From Holophaga foetida DSM 6591 (GTDB lineage Bacteria; Acidobacteriota; Holophagae; Holophagales; Holophagaceae): a DNA stretch of 64,000 nt. This document shows positions 24,889 to 32,583 of this stretch, piece after piece. The first letter of the stretch is position 1. Each line of letters starts with the position of its first letter. Both the position numbers and the translations under genes were made by a program. The notes beneath the pieces were generated by a model that had not been told where the DNA came from, did no database searches, and was given only the letters and a program-made list of their open reading frames with translations. The stretch covers positions 230,566 to 294,565 of the forward strand of contig NZ_KI912269.1 of NCBI RefSeq assembly GCF_000242615.2, written 5' to 3'.

Positions 24889-26040
24889 TCAGCGGCACAT
24901 GGCCAGGATCTGCCGGAGCTTCGCTTCGTCCAGATCCCGCTTCTCGCCACAGGGGAGCATGTTCCGCCCCTTGAAGCGCCTTACGATTTCATCGAAGCAA
25001 TCGTCCCCCAGGCTGTAGTCCGAGAGGTGGGTGGGATTGCCCATGGACTCGAAGAAGGCGCGGGTCTTGATGATGGCCTGCTCGATGCGCTGGGCCTCGC
25101 TGCCCTCACGGATACCCCAGATGCGCTCCCCATACTGGAGCAGCTTCTCCCGCTTGGATTCCCGCTGGACCCACAGGAGGTTGGGCAGCACGATGGCCAG
25201 GGTCTGGGCGTGATCCAGGCCGTGCAGGATCGTCAGTTCGTGACCGATCATGTGGGTCATCCAGTCCTGAGGCACCCCCACCCCGATGAGGCCATTGAGG
25301 GCCATGGTGGCGCTGAAGACCATGTTGGAGCGGGCGTTGTAGTCCTTGGGATCCGCCAGGGTCCTGGGCCCCACCTCCAGCAGCGTCTGGAGGATGCCCT
25401 CGGCGAAGCGGTCCTGGATAGGGGCATCCGCCGGATAGGTGAGGTACTGCTCCAACACATGGACGAAGGCGTCCACCACCCCGTTGGCGATCTGGCGGGG
25501 GGGCAGGGAGTAGGTCACTTCGGGGTCCACCACCGAGAAGCGGGGGAAGACCAGGGGCGTTGAGAAGGCGAACTTCTCCAGGGTGGACTTGCGAGAAATG
25601 ACCGCGCCCGAGTTCATCTCGGAGCCCGTGGCGGGCAAAGTCATGACTGACGCGAGGGGCACGGCGGTCTTGGGACGGGCGCCCGTGAGGATCTCCCAGG
25701 GATCCCCCTCGAAGCCGATGGCGGCGGAGATGAACTTGGTGCCATCCAGGGTGGAGCCGCCGCCCACCGCCAAAAGAAAGTCCACCTTTTCCGAACGGGC
25801 CAACGCCACTGCATTCATAAGTGTTTCATAGCATGGATTGGGCTCGATTCCGCCGAATTCCAGAACCGTATGGCCCTCCAGAGCCTTCTTGACCTGCTCA
25901 TAGACCCCGTTGGCCTTGATGCTTCCGCCCCCGTAGGTCATGAGGACCTTGGCCCCCTGGGGGATCTCCCTGGCGAGCGCGGCGATCTGCCCCGCACCGA
26001 AGATGAGTTTGGTGGGGTTGTACAGGACGAAATTCTTCAT
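24889..26040 (-). CDS. Iron-containing alcohol dehydrogenase
   Basis: Predicted 383 aa, group III metal-dependent alcohol dehydrogenase close to the butanol dehydrogenase/YqhD branch (MKNFVLYNPTKLIFGAGQI opening). NAD(P) loop FLLAVGGGSTLDGTKFI, then LPATGSEMNSGAVIS, and a metal-site region with DAFVHVLEQYL and IGHELTILHGLDHAQTLAI are visible. It reduces aldehydes to alcohols in the cytoplasm, complementing AdhE. It is a separate unit: its own terminator follows, and the ABC-F gene ends 23 bases upstream on the same strand. Confidence 0.93.
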   Translation of the reverse strand: MKNFVLYNPTKLIFGAGQIAALAREIPQGAKVLMTYGGGSIKANGVYEQVKKALEGHTVLEFGGIEPNPCYETLMNAVALARSEKVDFLLAVGGGSTLDGTKFISAAIGFEGDPWEILTGARPKTAVPLASVMTLPATGSEMNSGAVISRKSTLEKFAFSTPLVFPRFSVVDPEVTYSLPPRQIANGVVDAFVHVLEQYLTYPADAPIQDRFAEGILQTLLEVGPRTLADPKDYNARSNMVFSATMALNGLIGVGVPQDWMTHMIGHELTILHGLDHAQTLAIVLPNLLWVQRESKREKLLQYGERIWGIREGSEAQRIEQAIIKTRAFFESMGNPTHLSDYSLGDDCFDEIVRRFKGRNMLPCGEKRDLDEAKLRQILAMCR

Positions 26041-26063
26041 GACCCTCTCCGAGAAGGCCTAGA

Positions 26064-28010
26064 TTATAGCCCTACTTCCTCCAAGGCCGTCTGGGCTTCT
26101 TCCCACTCCGCCATGGCGTAGGCCAGATCGGCCTCCAATGCCTTCTGGGCATCCAGTTTCGCCCCGAAGGCCTGCCAGTCCGAGGGGTCCATGGCGGCCA
26201 GCTCCTCGGCCAGGACGGAGAGCTGCTGCTCCACCTCGGCGACCCTGGCCTCGGCTTCGGCCACCTTGCGCTCCCAGCGCTTGACGGCCTTCTGCTTGTC
26301 CTTGTCGATGGCCGTGGGCTTGGCGGGAACAGGCTTGGGAGCCTCCTTGGGCGCCTTGGGGGCTTCCTTGACCGGCTCCTCCACTGAGGAATCTTCGGCA
26401 GTCAGATCCAGATCCACCCAGGCCTGGTGTTCCTCGTAGCTGCCTTCCCGGAATTCGGCCTTCCCATCGTGGACCCTCAGGAGACTGTCGGCGAAACGGC
26501 CCAGCAGGTAGCGGTCATGGGTCACCAGGATGACGGCTCCGTCGAAGCTCAGGAGGGTGTCCTCCATGGCCTCCATGGAATGGATGTCCATGTGGTTGGT
26601 GGGCTCGTCCAGGAGCAGGAGATTGACGCCCTGGCGGATCAGGGTGGCCACGGAAAGGCGGGCCCGCTCACCCCCGGAGAGGACCGTCGTGGCCTTGTCC
26701 ACGTCATCGCCCCGGAACTGGAACTTCGCCAGGAAGCCCAGGACATCCTGCTTGGCGGCCATGGGGTTCACGGCGTGTATCTGCTGGTAGACCGTGTTGC
26801 GGGCATCGATATTTCGGTGGTGCTGGTCGAAGTAGCCCAACTTGACCTGGCTGCCCAGCCGCGCCCCACCGCTCAGGAAGGGGATCTCCTCGGCGATGGC
26901 CTTCAGCAGCGTGGACTTGCCGGTGCCGTTGAAGCCCACGATGGCCAGCTTCTGGCCCCGCTTCACCTGAAGGTGCTCGATGGGTTCGAAGAGGGGGGTG
27001 TTTTCCCAGCCCACCGAGGCATCATCCATCACCAGGGCTGTATCACCGCTGCGCAGGGTCTCGGGGAAGCTGAACTTGACCTTGCGCCGGTCCCGCAGGG
27101 GCTTGTCCATGCGCTGGAGCTTCTGGAGGTGGGTGCGCCGCCCCCGGGCGATCTTGGTGTTCTGGCCGGCGATATTGCGCCGGATGTATTCCTCCTGCTG
27201 CTTGATGTAGTCCTGCTGGCGCTCGAAGTGCCGCTCGGCGATCTCCAACTCCTGCTCTTTCTTCTCCATGAACTCGGTGTAGTTGCCCTCGTAGACCCGG
27301 CTGCGTCCCAGTTCGATCTCCAGGATGCTGGTGCCCACCTTGTCCAGGAAGTAGCGGTCATGGCTGATGACCGCCACCGTGGCAGTGGTGTCCTGGAGGA
27401 ACTGCTCCAGCCAGCGCAGGCTGGGGAGGTCCAGGTGGTTGGTGGGCTCATCCAGGAGCAGCAGATCCTGGCCCTGAAGGATGGCCTTGGCCAGCATGAC
27501 GCGGCACTTCTGGCCACCGCTCAGCTCGTGGATGTTCTTCCCGTGCATCTCCAGAGGGAAGCCCAGATTCAGGAGAATGCTCTCGGCCTTGGCCCGGATG
27601 GCAAAGCCGTCCATGCGCTCGAAGGCCTCCTGGACCTTCTGGTAGCGGTCCATCACCGCATCCAGATCCCCGCCCTCCCCCATGCGGTGCTCCAGCTCCC
27701 GCATCTCGTGCTGGAGCGCCTCCACATCACCGAAGGCGGCCAGGGCCTCCTCCAGGATGCTGCCGTCGGTCTCTGGAACGAGATCCTGGGCGTAGTGCCC
27801 CAGACGGATCCCGCGCTCCCTGGTGGGACGCACCACGGTGCCCCCGTCCAGTTCCAGCTCCCCCAGAAGCACCTTGAAGAGGGTGCTCTTCCCGGCGCCG
27901 TTACGCCCGATGACGCCCCAGCACTCGTCCTCATCCAGCACCCAGGTGACGTCCTTGAGGATTTCGTGGGGCCCGAAACTCAGGTGGGCATGGTTCAGGG
28001 ATGCAAGCAT
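26064..28010 (-). CDS. ABC-F family ATPase
   Basis: Predicted 648 aa with two ABC domains and no membrane segments, so it acts on the ribosome rather than as a transporter. Walker A motifs GRNGAGKST and GFNGTGKST, signatures LSGGQKCRVMLAKA and LSGGERARLSVATL, and two LDEPTNHLD/LDEPTNHMD boxes are intact. The interdomain linker (RRNIAGQNTKIARGRRTHLQ) is the P-site tRNA interaction motif. A charged coiled-coil tail (about 560-648) resembles Uup/YdiF-type members. The ATG at 28010 begins the first ABC domain (MLASLNHAHLSFG); a longer frame would run into the tRNA gene. Confidence 0.92.
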   Translation of the reverse strand: MLASLNHAHLSFGPHEILKDVTWVLDEDECWGVIGRNGAGKSTLFKVLLGELELDGGTVVRPTRERGIRLGHYAQDLVPETDGSILEEALAAFGDVEALQHEMRELEHRMGEGGDLDAVMDRYQKVQEAFERMDGFAIRAKAESILLNLGFPLEMHGKNIHELSGGQKCRVMLAKAILQGQDLLLLDEPTNHLDLPSLRWLEQFLQDTTATVAVISHDRYFLDKVGTSILEIELGRSRVYEGNYTEFMEKKEQELEIAERHFERQQDYIKQQEEYIRRNIAGQNTKIARGRRTHLQKLQRMDKPLRDRRKVKFSFPETLRSGDTALVMDDASVGWENTPLFEPIEHLQVKRGQKLAIVGFNGTGKSTLLKAIAEEIPFLSGGARLGSQVKLGYFDQHHRNIDARNTVYQQIHAVNPMAAKQDVLGFLAKFQFRGDDVDKATTVLSGGERARLSVATLIRQGVNLLLLDEPTNHMDIHSMEAMEDTLLSFDGAVILVTHDRYLLGRFADSLLRVHDGKAEFREGSYEEHQAWVDLDLTAEDSSVEEPVKEAPKAPKEAPKPVPAKPTAIDKDKQKAVKRWERKVAEAEARVAEVEQQLSVLAEELAAMDPSDWQAFGAKLDAQKALEADLAYAMAEWEEAQTALEEVGL

Positions 28011-28110
28011 GGATCGTAAGTCCCGAAAAGCCGCGACAGGCGGATCTTTCAGGTTACCGCAGCCCGGTGGGTTCTGCGCCTGATCAGATGGCCTGGGCCG
28101 CGAGCAGACA

Positions 28111-28139
28111 AAAAAACGCCGCCTTTCGGCGGCGTTTTT
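28111..28139 (-). terminator. Terminator of tRNA-Ala gene
   Basis: A 12-bp stem, AAAAACGCCGCC with GGCGGCGTTTTT around a TTTC loop, abuts the tRNA end: the last A of the encoded CCA is the first base of the stem region. It is symmetrical and could work in both directions. Confidence 0.85.
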
Positions 28140-28214
28140 GGTGGAGCTAAGCGGGATCGAACCGCTGACCTCCTGCATGCCATGCAGGCGCTCTCCCAGC
28201 TGAGCTATAGCCCC
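28139..28214 (-). tRNA. tRNA-Ala (anticodon GGC)
   Basis: A complete 76-base cloverleaf reads on the minus strand. The acceptor GGGGCTA pairs with TAGCTCC. The D-loop contains AGCTCAGCTGGGAGAGC. The anticodon stem CCTGC/GCAGG encloses ATGGCAT with anticodon GGC. The T-arm is GCGGTTCGATCCCGC. The terminal CCA is encoded. The sequence is nearly identical to the E. coli alaW type. Confidence 0.97.
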
Positions 28215-28275
28215 CAGGGGAATCTCTAGTCTCCCACGCTTTCCGGATCATTGCAAGCACTATTTCCGGGGTTGT

Positions 28276-30003
28276 TCAGGGCTTTGTGAGCCGGAGCTTC
28301 TGGCCTGCCTGGATTTTCCCCTTCCGGAGCTTGTTCCACTTGCGAAGTTCGCTGATCTCCAGACCGTAACGCTCAGAGATGGAGAAGAGGGTCTCGCCGC
28401 GCTTGACCGCGTGTACCCTCGGCTTGACAGGCTCGGCCTTCCGGCGGGCAGGAGCCTTGGCCACGGTCTCGCGACTGGGCTTGGCCTCATGCTCCGGGGC
28501 GCTCGGCAATTCCACGGGCGCCTCCACTTTCTCCCGTGGCAGGCTGGGCTCATCAGCCGCAGTGGCGGGAATGGACGGCGTGCGCTCCAGGGGCGTGGCC
28601 TTCCGGCGCCCGCCGTTGGACACCAGATCCTGGTCATCGATGGGCATCGCCGGGGGAGGTGGCACTTGGATGGTCTGCCCCACCCGGAACTGGGCCGAGC
28701 TCATGTTGTTGGCCGTCAGAAGATCCTCGGGCGAAAGCTTGAAACGGGCGGCCACCTTGGCGAGGGTGTCCTTGCGCCGGATCGTGTAAGAGGTGAAGTC
28801 CAGGCGCTGGTTGACGGGGAGATTGGCCAGCACCCGGGCGGTGGCCATGGAGGTGCCAGGGGGAACCCGGAGCTGGTAGGCCCCAGGAGGAGTGGTACCC
28901 CGCAGGAGCTCGGGGTTGAGTTCCCGGAGCTGTTCCAAGGGAGTCTCGGAGAGACGGGAGAGCACCGCCAGGCTGGTCATGCGATCCACCTGGACAGTTT
29001 CGTAGGTGTAGGGCGCCTCCGGCTCGAACTTGAGACCGTAGCGTTCGGGATTACGGCCCACCAGCACGGCGGCACAGAGCTTGGGCACATAGTGCTTGGT
29101 CTCCGTGCGGAGGAAGCGGGAGCGCTGCATGTCCCAGTAGTTGCGGGAGCCGGTGCCATTGGAGGCCTTGTCGGTGGTGCCAGGACCAGCGTTGTAGCTG
29201 GCCAGGGCCAGATACCAGTCCTTATCCCGCTGGTACAGGCTCTTGAGGTAGCGGGCGGCGGCCCGAGTCGCCTTGACGGGATCCTGACGCTCCTCCACCC
29301 AGGCATTGCCGTAGAGGCCGAACATGCGCCCCGTGGAGCGGATGAACTGCCACATCCCCACGGCCGACGCGGTGCTGCGCGCCCTGTTGGTGTATCCGCT
29401 CTCGATGAGGGCCAAGTAGGCCAGATCCTGGGGGATCCCCTCCTCGGCGAAGACCTGTCGCACCATGGGAAGGTAGCGGCTCGCCCGGGCCAGGGAACGC
29501 TCCATGAAACCCCGCTTGTCGTGGGTGAAGCTGTGGACCCAACTCAGAACCTTGTCATTGAGGTCGATGGCCAGATCATAGTCCACACCAGCCTCGGCGG
29601 TCTTGACCAGCTCCATCTCGGTCTTGAGATCCTGCCCCTTCAGGACCACGACCTCCTCGCTGGGGCTCAATTCGTTGGGATCCGTGACCTCCTCCTCGCC
29701 CTCCAGGTCATCCTCGACCACCTGAAGCCGCTCCAGAAGGGGGGCGACATCTGGCTTGGCCCGGGCATCCTCTGGCCAATCGGCCACCAGGGCCTCGGCT
29801 TCGTCACAGAGGTCGGCGGCCTTGTCCTCATCCTCCGCCTCCAGGGCCTTCTCGGCGGCCTTGACCAAGGATTCCAGACGTTCCAACGGAGAGACGTAAA
29901 CAGAGGTGCGAGGAGCCGATGGGAGGGCCACCTTGGCCCTCCCGAGCTGACAGGCCACCAGAAGCAGGAGGACACGGCTGAGGGAATGGGGATTGAACAG
30001 CAT
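28276..30003 (-). CDS. LysM lytic transglycosylase, MltD-like
   Basis: Predicted 575 aa. A signal peptide (residues 1-24, RVLLLLVACQLGRA) exports it. After a charged Glu-rich region (35-100), a Slt/GEWL catalytic domain cleaves peptidoglycan glycan strands: catalytic Glu in ALIESGYTNRARS, then SAVGMWQFIRSTGRMFGLYG and LALASYNAGPGTTDKA. Two LysM peptidoglycan-binding modules follow (YTIRRKDTLAKVAARFKLSP, and HAVKRGETLFSISERYGLEI at the C-terminus). It starts 3 bases after gcvH on the same strand, so it is probably in the gcvT-gcvH operon, an unusual partner. Confidence 0.9.
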   Translation of the reverse strand: MLFNPHSLSRVLLLLVACQLGRAKVALPSAPRTSVYVSPLERLESLVKAAEKALEAEDEDKAADLCDEAEALVADWPEDARAKPDVAPLLERLQVVEDDLEGEEEVTDPNELSPSEEVVVLKGQDLKTEMELVKTAEAGVDYDLAIDLNDKVLSWVHSFTHDKRGFMERSLARASRYLPMVRQVFAEEGIPQDLAYLALIESGYTNRARSTASAVGMWQFIRSTGRMFGLYGNAWVEERQDPVKATRAAARYLKSLYQRDKDWYLALASYNAGPGTTDKASNGTGSRNYWDMQRSRFLRTETKHYVPKLCAAVLVGRNPERYGLKFEPEAPYTYETVQVDRMTSLAVLSRLSETPLEQLRELNPELLRGTTPPGAYQLRVPPGTSMATARVLANLPVNQRLDFTSYTIRRKDTLAKVAARFKLSPEDLLTANNMSSAQFRVGQTIQVPPPPAMPIDDQDLVSNGGRRKATPLERTPSIPATAADEPSLPREKVEAPVELPSAPEHEAKPSRETVAKAPARRKAEPVKPRVHAVKRGETLFSISERYGLEISELRKWNKLRKGKIQAGQKLRLTKP

Positions 30004-30006
30004 GTA

Positions 30007-30393
30007 TCAGCGGCTTTCCGAAGTGATGAGGGCTTCGTACCCAGGGACATCCAGGAGTTCAGGACTCAGATCGCCCTCCAAGCGGAGCTTGACCATCCAA
30101 CCCAGACCGTAGGGATCCTCATTGACGTATTCGGGGTGGGCTTCAAGCTCCCCGTTGACTTCCAGCACCTCGCCAGCACTAGGCATGTAGATCTCTGAGA
30201 CCGTCTTCACGGATTCCACCGTGCCCAGTTCCTCCCCGGCCTCCAGGCGAGTGCCCGGTTCCGGAAGGCTGACAAAGACCACGTCCCCCAGGGCCTCCTG
30301 GGCGTAGTGGGTTATGCCGACGAGGGCCGTACCATCCCCGAGGGGCCTCAGGTATTCATGGTTCTTGGTGTACTTCAGCTCGGCTGGGTACAT
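30007..30393 (-). CDS. gcvH: Glycine cleavage system H protein
   Basis: Predicted 128 aa, family length. It carries the aminomethyl group on a lipoyl arm between glycine cleavage P, T and L proteins. The lipoyl-lysine motif ESVKTVSEIYMPSAGEV is intact, with the opening TKNHEYLRPLGDGTALVGIT typical of GcvH. The ATG at 30393 is preceded by GGAGG; the longer frame overlaps gcvT's end. It follows gcvT by 25 bases. GcvP is not in the window. Confidence 0.96.
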   Translation of the reverse strand: MYPAELKYTKNHEYLRPLGDGTALVGITHYAQEALGDVVFVSLPEPGTRLEAGEELGTVESVKTVSEIYMPSAGEVLEVNGELEAHPEYVNEDPYGLGWMVKLRLEGDLSPELLDVPGYEALITSESR

Positions 30394-30418
30394 TGGGCCT
30401 CCATCAAACAGCATTCTA

Positions 30419-31510
30419 TCAGCGGGATCTCGCATAGAAGGGAGTGGGGATCACCTCGGCCGGACAGGCCCTGCCACGGATCTCCACCTGGATACGGGAA
30501 CCCAGGCCAGCGTGGGCGACGGGAACCAGGGCCAGACCGATATTGCACCCCAGGGTCGGGCTGGGGGCCCCACTGGTGACATGGCCCCCCTCCAGCACCG
30601 GCATGTGATCCCGGGCGATATCCCCCTTCGCCAGCATCCGGAAGCCCACCAGGACGCGGTCGGGTCCATGCTCCCGCTGGGCGGCAAGGGCCTCCCGGCC
30701 CAGGAAATCCCCCTTGCCGAAGCGCAGGATCCGGGACAGGTCGGCCTCCAGGGCAGTGATCCCGTCGTCGATCTCATGGCCGTAGAGGGCCATCTTGGCC
30801 TCCAGGCGCAGGGTATTCCGGCAGCCCAGCCCCGTGGGAAGGAGCCCCTGGGGGCGCCCAGCCTCCAGGAGGGTCTCCCATACCCAAGGGGTCCGCCCCG
30901 CCGGGCAGTAGACCTCGAAGCCGTCCTCTCCGGTGTAGCCCGTGCGGGCGATCAGGACCGGGACCCCCCGGAAGCCCCCGGAGGCGAAGCCGTAGTAGGG
31001 GATGCCTGCCAGATCGATGTCCACCAGGGGCTGGAGAACATCGAGGCTCAAGGGCCCCTGCAGGGCCACCTGCCCCGTGGCGACGGATTCGTCCAGGATC
31101 TCCACCTCCCATTTCGCGGCGCGCTCCCGGACCCAGACGAGATCCTTCGCCGCATTGGAGGCGTTCACCACCAGCAGGAACTCCTGGTCGCTGAGCTTGT
31201 GGAGCAGGAGATCGTCCACGAAGGTGCCCTGCTCTGTGAGGAGCCCGGTGAGATGGATCCTCCCGGGCCGAAGGGCGGCCACGCCGTTGGGCGTCAGCCA
31301 ATCCAGGAAGGGAAGGGCCTGGGGCCCCCGGACCCGGATCTCCCCCATGTGGCTCACATCGAAGAGCCCCACCGCCTTTCGCACGGCATGGTGCTCTGCC
31401 AGGATGCCCGTGGGGTACTGCAGGGGCATCTCCCAGCCCCCGAAGTCCACCATGCGGGCACCAAGGGCCACATGGGCATCGAAGAGGGGTGTGCGCTTCA
31501 GATCGGACAT
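30419..31510 (-). CDS. gcvT: Glycine cleavage system T protein (aminomethyltransferase)
   Basis: Predicted 363 aa. It moves the one-carbon unit of glycine from the lipoylated H protein to tetrahydrofolate, releasing ammonia. Family hallmarks are RTPLFDAHVALGARMVDFGGWEMP, the HMGEI segment (LFDVSHMGEIRVRGP), the folate-site Asp region ARTGYTGEDGFEVYCP, and LGCRNTLRLEAKMALYGHEI. The ATG at 31510 matches the family N-terminus; the frame continues upstream without family character. It opens the gcvT-gcvH-lytic transglycosylase operon. Confidence 0.96.
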   Translation of the reverse strand: MSDLKRTPLFDAHVALGARMVDFGGWEMPLQYPTGILAEHHAVRKAVGLFDVSHMGEIRVRGPQALPFLDWLTPNGVAALRPGRIHLTGLLTEQGTFVDDLLLHKLSDQEFLLVVNASNAAKDLVWVRERAAKWEVEILDESVATGQVALQGPLSLDVLQPLVDIDLAGIPYYGFASGGFRGVPVLIARTGYTGEDGFEVYCPAGRTPWVWETLLEAGRPQGLLPTGLGCRNTLRLEAKMALYGHEIDDGITALEADLSRILRFGKGDFLGREALAAQREHGPDRVLVGFRMLAKGDIARDHMPVLEGGHVTSGAPSPTLGCNIGLALVPVAHAGLGSRIQVEIRGRACPAEVIPTPFYARSR

Positions 31511-31681
31511 GAAGGCTCCGTGAGGGTGGCTCCTGGAGTATGGGTCCCCGGCAAGGCTGGGGAAGAGGGAACCAGGAACGACACGAGCCTCGGTACCGCC
31601 GGGGAACCTGATCTCCTTCGCCTTTCTCTGCCATGACTCTTTATGATCTTTAGGCTGAGCTTGTGCCCCCAAAGCACCAAC
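31511..31681. other. gcvT leader region
   Basis: I see no gene. On the minus strand the gcvT leader can form a CCCCGGC/GCCGGGG stem (31598-31604 with 31546-31552) enclosing a ~45-base loop. I looked for a glycine riboswitch and did not find its conserved core, so this is only an unassigned structured leader. Confidence 0.35.
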
Positions 31682-32425
31682 CTAGCGTGCACGCACCCAG
31701 GGCAGCAGCCCCTCCAGGCTCCACTCCAGGCCCCAGCCCTCCCCCTCCAGGGCCTCCATGCACACCCGCAGGGGAAGGATCTCCACCCCGGCCCCGGCGG
31801 CCCGGTCCAGTTCGGCGGCATAGGCGGGATCGATCCTCCGGGCGGCATCGAAGCTGAGGCCGTCCCCACGATGGATGAAGAAGACCAGAGCCGCCCGGTG
31901 CCCCTCCCGGACCATGGCCTGGAGCTCCCGAAGGTGCTTGAGGCCCCGCTCCGTAACCGCGTCAGGAAAGCAGATCTGGTCCCCCAGGCGAAGGGTGGCG
32001 TTCTTCACCTCGATGTAGACCCCCCTGCCCTCCGGATCCCGGGCCCAGACATCGATGCGGCTCCGCTCGCTTCCGTAGGGGACCTCAGTGCGAACCTCCC
32101 GGAGGCCAGGAAGGCCGGGCAGGCAGTCCCGGCGGGCGGCTTCCGCCACCACCTTGTTGGGAATCCCCGTCTCCACACCGATCCAGACACCACCTCGTCG
32201 GCAGGCCAGCCAGGTGAAGGGCAGCTTCCGCTTGGGGTTGGGGCTGGGTTCGAGGAGCACCGGATCCCCGGGCTCCCAGCAGGTGGCCATGGTGCCGGTG
32301 TTGGTGCTGTGGGCGGTGACGAGGGAGCCGTCCTCCAGCTCCACATCCACAAGAAAGCGTTTGTAGCGTTTGAGGATGCGGCCCAGCACCAAGCCCGAAC
32401 GCCGGTAGATCGGAGTCTGGATCAT
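31682..32425 (-). CDS. sfsA: SfsA family protein
   Basis: Predicted 247 aa, family length. SfsA is a widely conserved nucleic-acid-binding protein with an OB fold and an endonuclease-like domain, first named for a sugar fermentation phenotype in E. coli; its real activity is unclear. Diagnostic stretches are RRSGLVLGRILKRYKRFLVDVEL, AHSTNTGTMATCWEPG, YIEVKNATL and FPDAVTERGLKHLRELQAM. Its ATG overlaps the stop of the small membrane protein gene by ATGA, so it belongs to the pyk operon. Confidence 0.95.
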   Translation of the reverse strand: MIQTPIYRRSGLVLGRILKRYKRFLVDVELEDGSLVTAHSTNTGTMATCWEPGDPVLLEPSPNPKRKLPFTWLACRRGGVWIGVETGIPNKVVAEAARRDCLPGLPGLREVRTEVPYGSERSRIDVWARDPEGRGVYIEVKNATLRLGDQICFPDAVTERGLKHLRELQAMVREGHRAALVFFIHRGDGLSFDAARRIDPAYAAELDRAAGAGVEILPLRVCMEALEGEGWGLEWSLEGLLPWVRAR

Positions 32426-32583
32426 TCGAGGTATTCCTGCCCCAGACGCCGGACGGCATACAGCCCCACGCCCGAGAAGATGCCACTGAGAACGACGGCG
32501 GTGGTGATCCCCACCAGGGAGCCCAGCCACCAGCCAAGCCAGCCCCCCAGGATCGTGCCGATCATGCCCAGCAGGCCTTTCAT
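32422..32583 (-). CDS. Small membrane protein between pyk and sfsA
   Basis: A 53-codon frame reads MKGLLGMIGTILGGWLGWWL..., then a second hydrophobic stretch (GITTAVVLSGIFSGVGLYAV) and a basic/acidic tail RRLGQEYLE. Two glycine-rich hydrophobic segments (about 2-23 and 24-45) predict a hairpin membrane protein. The gene is locked into its neighbours: the pyk stop and its ATG share a base (TGATG), and its TGA overlaps the sfsA ATG (ATGA). Coupling on both sides argues strongly that it is translated. No family or function is recognised. Confidence 0.8.
   Translation of the reverse strand: MKGLLGMIGTILGGWLGWWLGSLVGITTAVVLSGIFSGVGLYAVRRLGQEYLE

Noticed and set aside
24504..24889. c-di-GMP riboswitch upstream of pilT-type gene
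   Set aside because: No conserved GEMM core could be found on either strand of this intergenic region.
31511..31681. Glycine riboswitch before gcvT
   Set aside because: The conserved core sequence of the glycine aptamer is not visible; only a GC-rich stem is.
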